From: Dipetalonema caudispina
Taxonomy: Eukaryota > Nematoda > Chromadorea > Rhabditida > Onchocercidae
Reading direction: 5' to 3'
Length of the DNA: 64,000 nucleotides
NCBI GenBank assembly: GCA_013365325.1
Contig: JABVXV010000009.1
Span: forward strand, 62,001-126,000
Shown here: positions 1 to 13,163 of the stretch, piece by piece
Position numbering within the stretch: position 1 is the first letter of the stretch
How the letters are laid out: every line of letters starts with the position of its first letter
Translations under genes and position numbers: made by a program
The notes under the pieces: generated by a model
What the model was told of the DNA's origin: nothing
Seen by the model: only the letters and a program-made list of their open reading frames with translations
Databases searched by the model: none

Positions 1-3000
1 CAGTCATATTTATAGATTATTATAATAATTGCACTTAAATGATGCCAGAATAATTTCAAAAAGTTATTCTATTACGTAACATATATGAATTATTATTTGC
101 TAGTTTAACAGTAACTTAAATACAATAATAAAATTTACTGCATGCTAAACGGATAGTTTATTAACATAATAATTTCAGTAATATTTCGTTTAAAAATTTC
201 ATGCACATTTTTAAAGATTGCAAAAAAAATAATTTACGTAAAGAATAACTATTTCCATAATTTATTATTTCTATCAATATATAGTTTGATCATATGTTGC
301 TGTGTATGTGTAATACGTATTTACACTTATTTCACGTATTGCTTTTACGTAATTTTCAAATTACCAGCAGAGAGAAGTCATTGAATAAGTACAGCATCGT
401 AGCATAACTTAATTATTACAAAATTACATGTAAACATGAGTATACGTCAAAAAGCAAAATCAACATGAATGCATATCAAATTAAATCATCATCTTACTAC
501 TTCTTCCATCTGTTAGCTACATTTAATTAATAGCAATATCATCTAAGATAATAACGAAATTAATTTGAAACTGTGAAATATTTTGAGAGAACCTTTTATC
601 ATAAATTTTTTAAATTAAGAAGTTAGTAAAAAAATTTGGGAACTTTTAAAAAGATAAAGATAAATCTCAATTCCAAGAAATAAATAAATGATTTATCATT
701 GATTACTAATTCTGATTTTCAGTACCTTGCATACCTACACTCAAAGTATGGCTTGAGAACCTCGGTACCTATATGCTAATTTTTAATGCTTAATTTGAGC
801 TTCGCCTGATAGGTATTTCACTAAGATGCCACAATATCTTAGCGATTGCTTTAGTATCCAAAACATTTAAAATTTTTCATGTCGAATTTTACGAGAGAAA
901 TTTGAAAATGCAGTGAGGAATTTTTTTGATGTGAAATTATCAAAACCAACTGCCATCGTGAAAAAGTTTGGAAGCAAAAAGGACAGGTGAAGAATTTCAA
1001 AATTTTACTTCACCATTGCTTCTATAGTCATTTGTTGTAAATTTCCAGGATATACGATAGTGTAAATGGTTAAATCAGGTAACGGAAGCTAATAAAGGTC
1101 ACGTTAAAGATCCTTGACCTCTTTTTTTTTTGATGAGATCTAATTTTATTTGCATCATTCATTGAAAATTACCGAAAACCTATTTAGAAGACTCATACCT
1201 AAATCGAATACAATTTAGGATTACAATCCGATCGCTTTAGTATTTTGAAAAGCTGAATAGAAGAAACTTCATTTTCATCAAATCATTGCTAATTTTTAAA
1301 TGCTAATTTAAAATTCAAAATCCATATTTATTCAGTGAAATTAAATACTATTCAATATTAGATGATAAACAAAATAAAACAAAAAGTGGCATACGCAGAT
1401 ATTTTAAGCTTGTATTTAAGCATCATACTTATTATAAAATGCAGCTGTTGGATATTATAAACTGTTTTTCCTATTTTTTAAAAAGAAATAAAAAAATAAA
1501 TTCCAACCTATTGAAGTATACTTAATTAAAAACCAAAGCATGATTAATATATTTCTCCGAAAATTCAAATTGAAACTTTCATGATAGTTTCATTATCACT
1601 GATCTTATTCTGATCAACAAAAAAAATAGTATTCAAAGTAGTGTTAAAAAATCTCTAATAAGTTGTAAAATTAGTAATATTTTACTTTTGCTTTTGATTT
1701 ATTTTAATTTTAAATTCTATTTAGCATCGTTTCTTCTCCGAAAATATGTATGTAATAATTAAAAACTAAACAAAAATCACCAACTAAAACTACAACTGTA
1801 AATTGTTAAGACAATAATCATATTTTGAAAAAAAAAAAAAAAAAAACCTTGAAAATCTTAATGCAATACTGATGAAAAATTTAACTAAGTCATTAAAATG
1901 AAAAAAAAAAGTCATTTTTTTTTTTTTTTTTAATTATAAATATTTATCAAACATCCGACAAATGCAACAATTAGCATATAGAACAGTTCATGCTACAATT
2001 CAAAATTATTAAGAAAAAACTGTTTGTTGAAAAGTCTATGAAATACCTTATCGCTGAAATATTCAATTATTATGAAGTAAAACATGGCAAACATAATATT
2101 CTGTTAAAGCTTTAATGTTAATCTATTCGATTGTCAAATTTTTTTTTTTTTTTTTTAAAACAAAAAAAAATTCCCACTATTTGTTTATTTATGCTTTGTT
2201 CATACCAATGATATTTATCGAAATTTCGATGGCATTCTTTTGTTGCCTTTCATAGAAAATAGAATAATTTTTCATAAAGTTTTCCCACATTTATGCCTTT
2301 TTCTACTTCCTCATCATTTCCAATATCTATTTAATATTTCAGCAAATTGCAACTAAGCCTTAATCTTCAATTCCAACTAAGTCGTAAACCTCTCATGCTA
2401 TATGCTTCTCATACGTATGTTATAAGCTATGCGTACCGCCTTGTATCGACTAATGCAATCTTTCAAGAATCCCATTTTCATGGTATAACAACCAACATAT
2501 CGCTCGAAAAACTTTCTCCTTTTCCTTTACTTTGCTTTTTCTCATTATTTCCTCCTCTTAATCGTTTTTATTTAACGAGAGGCAAAAAAAAAAAAAAAAA
2601 AAAAAATTCTTGACGAATTTGCCAAAAATTAAAATTTTTTTTCCGAATAAATTTTATTAGAATTTATTCAAAATTACTTTTATTTAATTGATCTAAATTT
2701 TTTCCTGCATTTAACTTGTTAAATGTTTGCTATTAATTGTACATTTACGGCTTAATTGCAAATTTGGTAACATCATCAAATGATAACGAAATTATTCTAC
2801 AATTATTATTAAAATGTTATTTCTTGACAATCCTTTCCTCTATTCATTTTTATGCCTAATTTCATATTAACTATTCCATGGCAAATTTTTTTTTTTTTTT
2901 TTTTTTTTGCAAGAAATAAAATTAAGCATTTAAATTCGGCGAAAATTTTATTCTTAAAAGTCAAAAATGTAGAACTTTTAAAATCAAATATAATCAAATT

Positions 3001-4189
3001 TTATGAAAAAATTAGAAGGCAGGAAAGGGGTTAGAAAAGTTTATTATATTTCAGTAAATTTATCAACACAAATTTACAAAATTTAAACACGAAATACGAT
3101 CAGTAAGGAGACAATTAAAAACAAATTGACCCAAAGGTTATGATAAAGTATAGATCATGCATTCATTTAGTGTTTAATTTATTGCTCACAAACTTTTCCA
3201 TTTCTTCAATTTTTTTTCTCTCGTTTTTTTTTTTTTTTTTTTTTTTATAAAACAACCCTAAACATTTTACATGATTCATAGCTTTCGCTACTAAATAAAT
3301 CTTACAGTTTTAGAGAATAAAAAAAGTACTTCCAAAAAATTTTTATGTTAAAAAAACTTATCATTCACAATAATCTTACATTTGATTCCAAAAATTTTTG
3401 TTGATTTGATCAAATTTTCCGTATCCTTTGAAGTAATCAATCAGTAAAATTGTTCGAGAAATCTTTTTTTATTTTCCAAGGCTTTATTTTTCTGTTTATT
3501 TACATTTTTCTAAAAATTTTTATTCAAACGATATATACCGTAAGTGTTCAATATGTTAGTTTTTCTCTTTTTTCCTTTAGTTTTGCAAAAAAAAAGAAGT
3601 TGCGACAGGAAAAATAATTGCTGTAGAGTAGAAAAAAACACGATTAGAGTGAAATTTTTTATTTCAGTTATTATTTCAAAAATTAAAAAGAGAAGTAAAG
3701 TGATGATCAAGCAAGGAATAAGATTCAAATTTCGATGATTGGACGAAATAAAAGAAATACAAACAACAATTGTTAAATAAGCAACTAATATTTGAATTCC
3801 ACGATTTTATTTTTAATTAAATTATAACTTTGAATCATGAAAAAATCAGGATATTGTGATATTATTGTTAATTATTTCGTCGATGTTTGGTGAAATAGTA
3901 TTAATAATAATGATTTTAATCAAGCTCAAATTCGGAAGAAAAAGAATTTTTTTTTTTTGTTTATTTGAATCAAAATATCTTCGGAACAACATTATCATTA
4001 AAAAAAATTGATTTTATATCAAAATAATTAACAAGCATGTCATGACCATAATTTTTCACTTAAGAATTTAATTTTTCGACACTGATAAATTTTGTCATTC
4101 AATTTAACAAAATTTTCACATTTGTGTGCCATATATTAACGACAATTATAATATTTAATTTAATGTGAATAATATGCCATTATTTTCAG
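1..4189. other. Non-coding AT-rich stretch with long A/T runs
   Basis: I see no exon-like reading frame here. Short frames exist, but they have no splice context, their composition follows the local A/T content, and several run through poly-A or poly-T tracts (for example near 2584-2605 and 2887-2908). Homopolymer runs of roughly 15 to 25 bases recur about every 300-600 bases from 1829 on. It may be intergenic DNA or upstream sequence of the gene that follows. Confidence 0.6.
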
Positions 4190-4190
4190 A

Positions 4191-4295
4191 ATGCAAGCAT
4201 CGCCATGGATACAAAATAAATGCCATCCAATATTCGAACTCTCCAAGCTAATCTTCAACTTTGTCATCGAAAAAATGAGCTATAATTTCAAATAA
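4191..4295 (+). promoter_or_regulatory. Upstream ORF overlapping the start of the four-TM gene
   Basis: A TTTTCAG acceptor ends at 4189, with no paired donor that makes a protein upstream, so it may be a spliced-leader site. One base later an ATG opens a 34-codon ORF that ends in TAATG, so its stop TAA shares an A with the ATG at 4295 used by the main gene. Such an arrangement could reduce or re-route initiation. I see the overlap directly; a regulatory role is inference. Confidence 0.45.
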
Positions 4296-4922
4296 TGTTA
4301 ACACGTATAAGAGAAAAATTCCTTGTCTTCCTCTATTTTATTTCAATGGTAAGTTAATTATTGATCTGATGTATTAGCATTGGAAAAGTTATTAGTAACA
4401 GTAATTACAGCAATAATTACGATAATAAAAATAGAAATGACAATAATAGTAAATGAAAGAATAGTGATAATTATATTAATAGAACTAATTAAAGTGGTAA
4501 TATAGATAGTATTAAGAAGTAGCATTATTGACAGTTATAATATTAATGATAATAATGATGTTAAAATTGATATCAACAATGAAAAAAAACAATGATAGCG
4601 TTTATCATATAGTTAAGGATATATTAAATTATGTACTGATGATAACAGTAGAAAAATTGATTGAAAATTTATTCCATTGGCTGTTAGATGTTTTATTTAA
4701 GCTTGAAATGTTTTATTATAGCTAAAATATATTTTTTACAATCATAAGCCAAGCATTTAATTTGGCAAAAATCCCTTACAGCCAAATATTACTAAAGCAT
4801 AATGATTAAAATTTCAAGTAGTTGAAGAACACATTTGCTTTTATTGCCTTAAAATAGAGAACTATAATTTTAGAAAAATTCTCACAAGAACTTTTTGAAG
4901 AAAGACCTTTGCATATTTTGAA

Positions 4923-4955
<33 letters not shown>

Positions 4956-7731
4956 AAGGTTTTCTTCAAAATTAGCATTAAATGCAATGAAGATTCGGCA
5001 ATTTAAATAGAACAAATCAAATCAAAAGTTTCAAAAATTTAAAATTGAAACATAAGATTGTTGTTAATTATCAGCACAGGCTTAGATATTACTAATGCAA
5101 CAAATATTTGAATATAATTTTGAACAAAATTATTACTTTTATAATATTATTTGTCCAATCAAAATATTTTCTTTAATAATTTTTTTTTTTTTTTTATATT
5201 TAAATTATATGCATTTTCTGTGTATTTGGCAAATATCTCTCTTATAAACATTTCTGATGAACGGAAAGCGGAAATGATTTAAGATATATTGCTATAATGG
5301 CAATAAAAATGTTTTCGTTTTTTTTTTTTTTTTTTTCGTCTTTTTCCTTTTAGTAAGTAAACGATTTTTTTGAAAAAAATTAGAAAAAATTTATATTTAG
5401 CAGAAAATTTTATGATTTATTATGAAATATAACTTGCTTATTCGTCGTATACTTCCTTTTCATCAACTTTTTGGATTTTATTGATCATTATTTTTCTTCC
5501 CGAAATGGTTTTAAGCATGCATGAAATCTTTAACATGACATTTAAGCATATTTACCCAATATGAAAAGTGTAGCTGACTATCGGTATATTTGCTTATTTA
5601 ATTATAAAAGTTATTTTAAAAATTACAGAATGCAGAATGTATTCCGATTATTCAAACATTACAGGATACCGTAAGCTTAGCTCTAAACATAAGGTATTCA
5701 AATGGAAGTAATCATCTTTTATAACTATTTAACCTTTCTGATTACGAACTAAGATTTAATAGATATTGTAGTAAAAAATAGAAACGACCATTGATAGAAA
5801 TGATTTTTGCCTTAGTTGTTATGATACAAATCATGTAGCTAAGCAAAAACAACCAAGCAATCAACAATGATCAATTCAATAAGGTCAAAATTTACATCCT
5901 AATTGATCCAACAAACAAACTTAATTGTTTTTTTGATGTACCAAGATTGATCACAATATTCTATGTAGTGGAAAACCATTTGATGCATTTATATTACTGA
6001 TGATTATTAATAACATTTAATTTTAGGTTTTATCACTTTTACTATGTTATTATTCGGGAATTTATTGTCACTATTCAAAATGTTGGCCATTTTGGTCTGC
6101 TAAAAATCATCAACGTGTTCAGGTTATTTTTGTAAATTTATTTGATCATTGTTATAGCCATACATATAATCACTATTATTATCATATTATTATGCTATTA
6201 AAATTTTAAGATTACAAAGCTATTTTTTGTTAAATTACGAAAATTGATATATGTAATAAACAAACATTAGCAAATACATTTTTTTTTTTTTTTTTTTTTT
6301 TGTCCTTATAGTAATGTCAAATTGCCATCGTTCGTAATTTAAAAAAAAAAAAAAAAAAAAAAACTTCATGCAAAATTAAATAGGATTTAAGTTGTCGTAT
6401 AGGTAGAATTTAAAAATATTAGTTGCGAGTGGTACTGCAATATATTCATCATTTTTGACTAAAATCCAAGTTAAATGTTAAACTTACCGTTAATATGCAA
6501 TTTTGAATGAACTACGTGCAATTTTGAATGAACTACGTGCAATTTTGAATGAACTACGTGCAATTTGAAACATTTACGTGCAATTTCAATGGATATTAAA
6601 AGGCTTAAAATTGAAGAAATTAAGGAAAAAGCTTGGAAAAAATATTTTTGCAAAGTTATTAAAATATTTCAGCCCATCGTACAAATAAAATATTGCATTT
6701 TCTGACATTTTAAATCTTTCTTATTCATAACGTAGCTTATCATCCTCTATGATTGATTTCATATTTAAGGAACAGATACCATTTGTGGATGATTCTGATA
6801 GTAAAATGAGGGAAAAAAGTGAAAAAATTTCAACCAATAACTATCAAATATTTGAATTCTTTGTAATGTGTACAGCAACAGTTATCTTATTGTTATCAAT
6901 CATTTGGCTGCTTGCTAATTCAGTATTCAAAACGGCTGAAATTAGACAAACATACAGTAGATTTGTAAGTTTTACTTCTTTTTCATTTTTTAAAAAAATT
7001 CAAAAGGTGGAAGAAAATGTTGAAATGTAAGAAGTTGGAGAAAAAGGTGGAAGTAGGAAGGAATGAATTTACTATATTAACTGTTGATTATTTTCCGTAA
7101 TTTTGACAGATCAATTGGGAGTTAATTAACCGAAAACGAATTGAAATAATTCTAAAGATATCAAAGTGATACTTAGTATATTTCTCAACTTTGTTTTTAA
7201 TAGATTGATAAGAAAATTTAACTTCAAAATTAGAATAATAGGTTAAGCAGCAGAAAAAGTTATACAAAAAACGATATAATTGCTTCCTATGCTTAAATTG
7301 TAATAATAACTGTTTTAAAATACTATTCATTTCGATCCAATTAGTTGCTGAGAAGTCGAAGTTTGATGATCACTTTGAGAATAAAAAAAAAAAAAAAAAA
7401 AAAAAAAAGAAACTTGTCCAATTCTTAACTGTTAAATTGTCGAAAAAAAAAATTTTAAATTTCAAAAACATTATCAGGAAATGCCAACTGCTGTTACATG
7501 CTCATTATTTGCCGGAATTTGTGCCGTTACTGAATTTCATCATTCCATCGATTATTCATTCCTACATTGGAGTGAAAAATGGACATTCGCTGGAGTAAGT
7601 AATCATTTTAGAACAATGTTAAAAATTATGAAGTTTTTTTGTCTCGTCCAAAATAAATGTTTTGCAGTTTTCAGATCGATGCAACAGCTTTATCATTTTT
7701 ACATGCAATTATTGCATTTTCATTACATTAA
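4295..7731 (+). CDS. Small four-membrane-segment protein (5 exons, 172 aa)
   Basis: The exons are 4295-4348, 6027-6122, 6770-6964, 7478-7594 and 7675-7731. The first four are multiples of three and all junctions are phase 0. The product is 172 residues. Hydrophobic segments lie at about residues 9-32, 80-103, 119-134 and 156-170, giving a tetraspan layout. A loop between the first two segments carries a C-x(5)-C-W-P-F-W motif, then an acidic stretch (FVDDSDSK). Claudin-like and MARVEL-like nematode membrane proteins have this topology, but I could not assign a family. Introns 1 and 2 contain long A/T runs and a 21-base tandem repeat. The ATG at 4295 overlaps the stop of an upstream ORF. The last acceptor was set at 7674 because it keeps a fourth hydrophobic segment; the alternative at 7667 gives a different, longer tail. 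Confidence 0.6.
6496..6588. repeat. 21-bp tandem repeat in an intron
   Basis: Three identical 21-base units (6496-6516, 6517-6537, 6538-6558) are followed by two degenerate copies to about 6588. The array lies in intron 2 of the four-TM gene. Because the period is a multiple of three, one frame on the minus strand reads as a repeated heptapeptide, but nothing else supports coding. Confidence 0.9.
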
Positions 7732-9058
7732 TGGATGATCAAATATGAAAAAGTACAAATTATTCATTACTACGAATATTTTTCATATATTTGAATGTTT
7801 ATCAGTCATGATATCATTGATATATTTGATTATCGTGGAGATGAGAAAGTTTGAATCATTTAAAAATACAATTCAGCAAATGGTTATGATTCCATATAAC
7901 ATGAATTCTGAATGGTCTAAATTGAAGGAAATAATTCTCGAAAATGCTATCAAGAAAAAAAAAAAAAAAATGGTAACATGCAACAAGTTAATATTGTCTC
8001 GATTTCGAATTAACATATTGCAATGAGAACGATGAAATGTATTACTTTGAAAAGAGTATGTCAAATCTCATCAGGTATAATAATGGTCGATATTTCGACT
8101 GCTACTTCATCGCTTTAAAATCTATTACGGATATAACTAACTTAATACCAGTTTCTTCACTTGCGATCTTTTTCCATTGCTAATATCGGTTATGTGCCTC
8201 GTTTATTTTGATCATTTAAATAAATTCTCGAGTTCTTTTTTTTTTTCGAAGAGTAGGAAGCATTTGCCAATTGAAATAATTTTACTAAAATGACAAAAAC
8301 AAATAAAATCCGAAACAAATGAAACTTATACAGTGCACATATGCTTCGCAATAGTTAAGAAGAGGAAGAAAAATATCACAAATAGAAAAATATCAAGAGC
8401 TAGAACAATCAAATATTAAGCACTATGCTTCAAGAGCAAAAATAAGTCCTCTGCATTTCGAATACAGCAGCAATATGAATGATACTTTTAAGAAAATAAC
8501 AACAAACAATAAGTACCACTTACCCGTATCGGAAATGAAATTCAACGTTTGAAAAAGAAGTGCATAATTTTTAAGAAAAAAAAAAAAAGGTGGTAGAAAC
8601 ATATAATATTCATGCAATTATTACTGGTCGCATCAACTGGATATGTGTATATACCAGGATGAACTGGATCAGAATGAACTGAGCTTTCTATTTAGTGCCT
8701 GTTTCATTGCTGTATGACTTTTTCAAAATTATTATCTAGCGGCAAATAACTTTAATATTCTGTTCTTCGATAACAGCATAAAGGTTACCGAACAAAATTC
8801 AATTTCATTCTCCTTAAAAACGTTGGTAACTAGGAGAATGGTGAAGTCAGGAAGGATAAAAATAAGCAGAAACATGACTGGACTAACAATCATTTACAGA
8901 TTAATTTCGAAAAACATCAACACCGTTCAATCATTCAGTGTGAAGCATGTCAACTAGTAGTGATATCATCTGCATGTCAGTTACATTGATGAAAGATTCC
9001 ATTCTAAAAGTTTAAACAATGAAAGACGTAAAACATACACAGTTAAAACAGATAAACA
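7732..9058. other. Intergenic, between convergent genes
   Basis: This is the tail-to-tail gap between the four-TM gene (+) and DONSON (-). It contains a few short poly-A runs (near 7955 and 8578). I see no further exon. Confidence 0.5.
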
Positions 9059-12000
9059 TTACGATTTGAAGAAAGAACCAAGACGAAACTCAAAACTACT
9101 GAAATCTGCCACTCCGCCGAGACCAACTGCATCATTCATTCCTGGACATTTGAAACGGCCACTTATTTGACCTGTGATGGAACTTTCCTGGTCCGGCTTT
9201 GAGCTATGTCGAAGAAAATTTTCCAACTGTAAGTAAGATTTTTAAAGAATGCGGCATTTATGACAAATTAGTAGGTCCATCCTCAACATTTTTCCAAGAT
9301 TATTAATAATTATCAAGAAAGTCTACCATTGTAAGCATATGAGGCATAATAGGACCATTCTCCCACTCGCAGACGTAAAAATTAGCACCATCCTTCATGA
9401 ACTCTCGATAATGACACTGAAAAATTTCCAATCGGTTACAGAACAGAAATTCTGAAATGCTTTAAAAATTTATGAAATGCGATAAACTATATGCTTACTT
9501 TCAAATTCTTCAACACTCCGTTCAGAAACGGTTGTCTGGCCAAAAGTGTAGGTGGAAAACCGGCTTGTGGCCCAGTAGCAACACGTCCAAAATTCGATGT
9601 AGTCATCATGTTATAAAGAGCCTTGAAATATCAGAAATTACAAAGTAAGCTTAATAGAAGCTCATGTCAATGGATATTTTCAGAGCTTTCTGAATGGAAA
9701 ATATGACAAATGATGAATGAAAGTCGAAGTTACCGCAATGCTATCTAAATCGTTTAGCACAATTGCACTTTTCCTATTTTCATCCGTGAAATCTGGGTCC
9801 AGCGATAATGAACGTTCATAATCCAGGGAATGACTTGACATCACCGATTTACTGCAATATTTGAAATTAATGAACAGACACAAAGTTCTTAGTACTGTTA
9901 ATACACATAAATTTTTTTAAAGCATAACAACCTCAATTTTATCGTTGGAAAAACCAATTTCTCAACTTGATTGAAAAGTTTTGAATAGAACAACCAATTC
10001 TCAAATCTTTAATATTACAAATTTCACTTACTTTCGTGCAATCTTTAGAGTTTTCCGTGGGGATATACCTATTCCTCTCAGCCATTCATCATTGTCTGTA
10101 TCATTCGAGCTGTCTAGGTCATCCAGACTGAAATAAAACTCGTAAAAATAATGTGACCAAATAATAGACAAATAACAGCATGAAAAAATAATCAAGAAGA
10201 TATACATATACCGTAAATGCCATTATTTCAATTATACAAATATTTCAAAAAGCTTCAATTAATATGCAATATTTCTCATTCCCTTAATCTCTCTGCTTTT
10301 TTTCCGCTAATTTATCCTTACAAGAAATAAATAAAAATCACAGAACAGCCAAACAGGATTAAGATATTTTTAAGAAACCAAATAAGCAATAATTTATCAC
10401 TAACCTTTCGCTTCCCTTGTCATTCTTTTCTTTCTTTTTTCCATCGCTTTCTACTTGATTTTCCTTCGAATTGGATATCAGAACAAAATCGTCACGCTTT
10501 CCAGAAAGTGAACTATCTGATGATATCCATGACTGTTCCTTCTTGTTATCAGAAATTAATGGTGGTTGACTTTGGGTGACATCCAACAAACTATTATCAT
10601 TTAAAAATGAATGTCTAGATGATAAACGTCGTGAATGACGTAATGGCATCGAATATTTTATACCTAAAATTATAACGCTTTACTGAATGGTAGACTAAAG
10701 CGGGAACTTGTTTATCACGGTTATTTCTGTATTACTAAGCGTTTAAATATGCAAAATAACTCTATAAGCATTAAAGATACGTTGTGAATAGAAATTCAAG
10801 AAATATTACCGTCTTCTCGTAACTGTTGACGAAATCCATATGATGTAGGTGTTATAACAACTCGGAAATTATATTTTTCACCGCTTTTGCTTGAATTCTC
10901 ATCCACTTCAACAATACCTTTAGAAGTTTTCCAAAATAGTATCGTATATGTTGGACAACAGGCATAGAAATATGGTCGCTTTCCGAATCGCCAAGAATGG
11001 TAAAGTTGCTCAAGTGATAAAAACCTGTTGAATTATAAAATTAAGTCAATTAAAACTTCGACTGTATTAATGCAGTCTTTTATGTTAAAAGAAACAACAA
11101 AGCTTCAGTGTTTGAAAAAAAAATTCCGTTAATAGCTGGCTTCACCGTACCATTGCATCGTTAATGCTTGAACTAGTGGATCACCAAGTGTATGTAAACT
11201 TGGCACAGAGGAATTCCGCACAGCTATCAATCGAGAATCATTGTCCAGACGTGGAAAAGATGGCTGCCAAGCCAAATCCGGGAATTGCCAATAAAGAGTG
11301 CAGGCTAGAAACTTAGATAAATCACTGACTGACTTGCCAGTTGTTTCTAAGGCCATCTGAAATGTCACATTTAATAAAACATTATTTCAAATGAAACTAT
11401 TTAAAAGGTAGGTATCGTAGAACTTATGATCATTTATCAATACAAGTTAAACAGTCAAGGTTACCAAAAATAGTACTTGGGCCCGTTGTTAATTACACTG
11501 TTAAATGCAGCTGACAGTTTCAAACTGTTTACACGTTACCTCATTAGTTCCACTTTGCAACGAACAAAACACCTTGATTGCATCGTCATAAGCTGCTGAA
11601 ATAAGAGAAAAAATTGAGACAGAAAAGAAAATTATGGTCAAGAAAGTGGTTAGTCATCTCGCAAATCTTTTTTGTCCTACTTCAGGTTAAGAAGTACTCC
11701 TCCTTTCTATAAATCTAGAAAATTTTTTAAAAAATTAAAGGAAATAGACAGCTTAGAACGGAATATTTAGCAATCAGTTAATTACATGAAGTCAAATAAT
11801 TAACAAATTCACAAATAGTTTTCAATTCTTTAGGGAACATGCATTCTTAAGCTCATGACTGGATTTTTTTAAAAACTTTTACCGATCCCTTTTGATTTTT
11901 CCCACCAGAAGAAACGCTTCGGCGATTCTAAACGTAACTTAAGACCAAGTCGAAGATCAACTGGAAGTGAATCCACTTTTGTTTTCGAATCTTCTATCCT

Positions 12001-13163
12001 TAAGGGTCTCTTTTTTGGCGTTGAACAACTGAACTCGTCAATGTTTGAGAAATCAATTGGAAGTAATCCCATAACGGAAGTAGTAGTACTAACGGCGGTA
12101 GTGTTGTTTTTCTGCAATATACATGGACAGTAGCACAAGTTTTTGTGAAGACAACATGCTGAAACGAATTTCCATTGCAAGAAGGATAAAGTGGTTGAAG
12201 GGAAATATTGCACTAAGTTATGCATAAATATTATTGATTTCAAGTGAAAAAATATGACATAAGAACTTGCTACAAAACATACATCTTCTGTTTCTTTACG
12301 TATGGGAATTTTTTTCATCCTGTCGAAAACACTTGGTGGAAATTCCTGCAACGCATTACTGTCCGCGATAAAATCAACAACTGTCGATGAAACATCACCG
12401 TTATCATCATTGATTTTCTCTGGGATGGAATTTCGTCTGAACGACCTTTTACAGGATGCTCGCTGTAAACCGCATGCTGTGAGATTGGATGATAGATATC
12501 ACAGGTATATAAGTACACCTAATTAAATAATAAAGCACAGCTTAGCTGACACGTAGAAGGTGAAGTCAAATGCTTCACCAATAATCTATAAAGGAAATAT
12601 ACATCGAACATTATTTCTAATGGCTTTCTAAATTCAAGTTTACTATGGAAATGCATAACAGAAATGTTTGATAAATAGTTTCTTAAAAAATAAAATTGAC
12701 AGGCAAACGGAAAAATAAACAAGTAAAATAAATGATGAAACAAAGATGATAAGCGGAAGTACTCGGAAGGGATTTATTATAATCGGATCAGCTGTTTGAG
12801 ATACCCTTCCGGAAAGCATCAAGAATCCTTCATCCGCCTCACCATCAACGGGTAATTGTTTTAATGATGATGATGGTGATGATGAAGATGAGACTGATAA
12901 CCCTCGTCTGAAATTATGAAATTCATTTATTTCATATTTAAACTTTTGACAAAACAAGGAAAAATAAAACCTGTTTAACAGAAGATGAGAATTTTCTCCA
13001 TTTAAACTACAATCAATAACATAAAAAGAATTTCAAAATCTATATCCCTCTTTTCACGACTTTACATGAAATGCTACCTGTTCTTGTGGATTCGTTTCTT
13101 AATAACATCACGAGGATTATTCCACGCTGAACTCCTAACAGAATGTTTGTTGGAATCATTCAT
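9059..13163 (-). CDS. DONSON: DONSON (downstream neighbour of SON) replication factor
   Basis: There are thirteen exons: 13078-13163, 12763-12907, 12283-12462, 11883-12111, 11540-11595, 11146-11356, 10810-11024, 10405-10663, 10032-10127, 9734-9851, 9499-9621, 9327-9416 and 9059-9226, for about 658 residues. DONSON acts at replication origins and forks, where it helps CMG helicase assembly; that role is family knowledge. Sequence support: LPVDLRLGLKLRL matches the conserved LPVDWSIKTRLLF block; a LYWQFPDLAWQPSFPRL block; RPYFYACCPTYTILFW; a VVITPTSYGFRQQLREDGI segment; GPQAGFPPTLL; and GPIMPH. A serine- and acid-rich linker (exons 8-10) separates the last two blocks from the rest, and the C-terminus is shorter than the human one. 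Exon 6 ends in phase 1, but exon 7 must be entered in phase 2; one extra base in the A run at 11019-11023 would repair the frame, so an assembly error is likely. Confidence 0.9.

Larger units (their letters stand above)
1829..7409. repeat. Cluster of long poly-A/poly-T tracts
   Basis: Long uninterrupted A or T runs lie near 1829, 1919, 2139, 2584, 2887, 3225, 4923 (about 30 A), 5319, 6279, 6341 and 7383. Both orientations occur. They fall between exons or in introns, and comparable density is not seen in the rest of the window. Confidence 0.8.

Noticed and set aside
12112..12282. Treating 11869-12351 as one uninterrupted DONSON exon
   Set aside because: The middle 170 bases read as low-complexity residues unlike the family and are bounded by GTATGT and a TTGCAG acceptor in matching phase 0.
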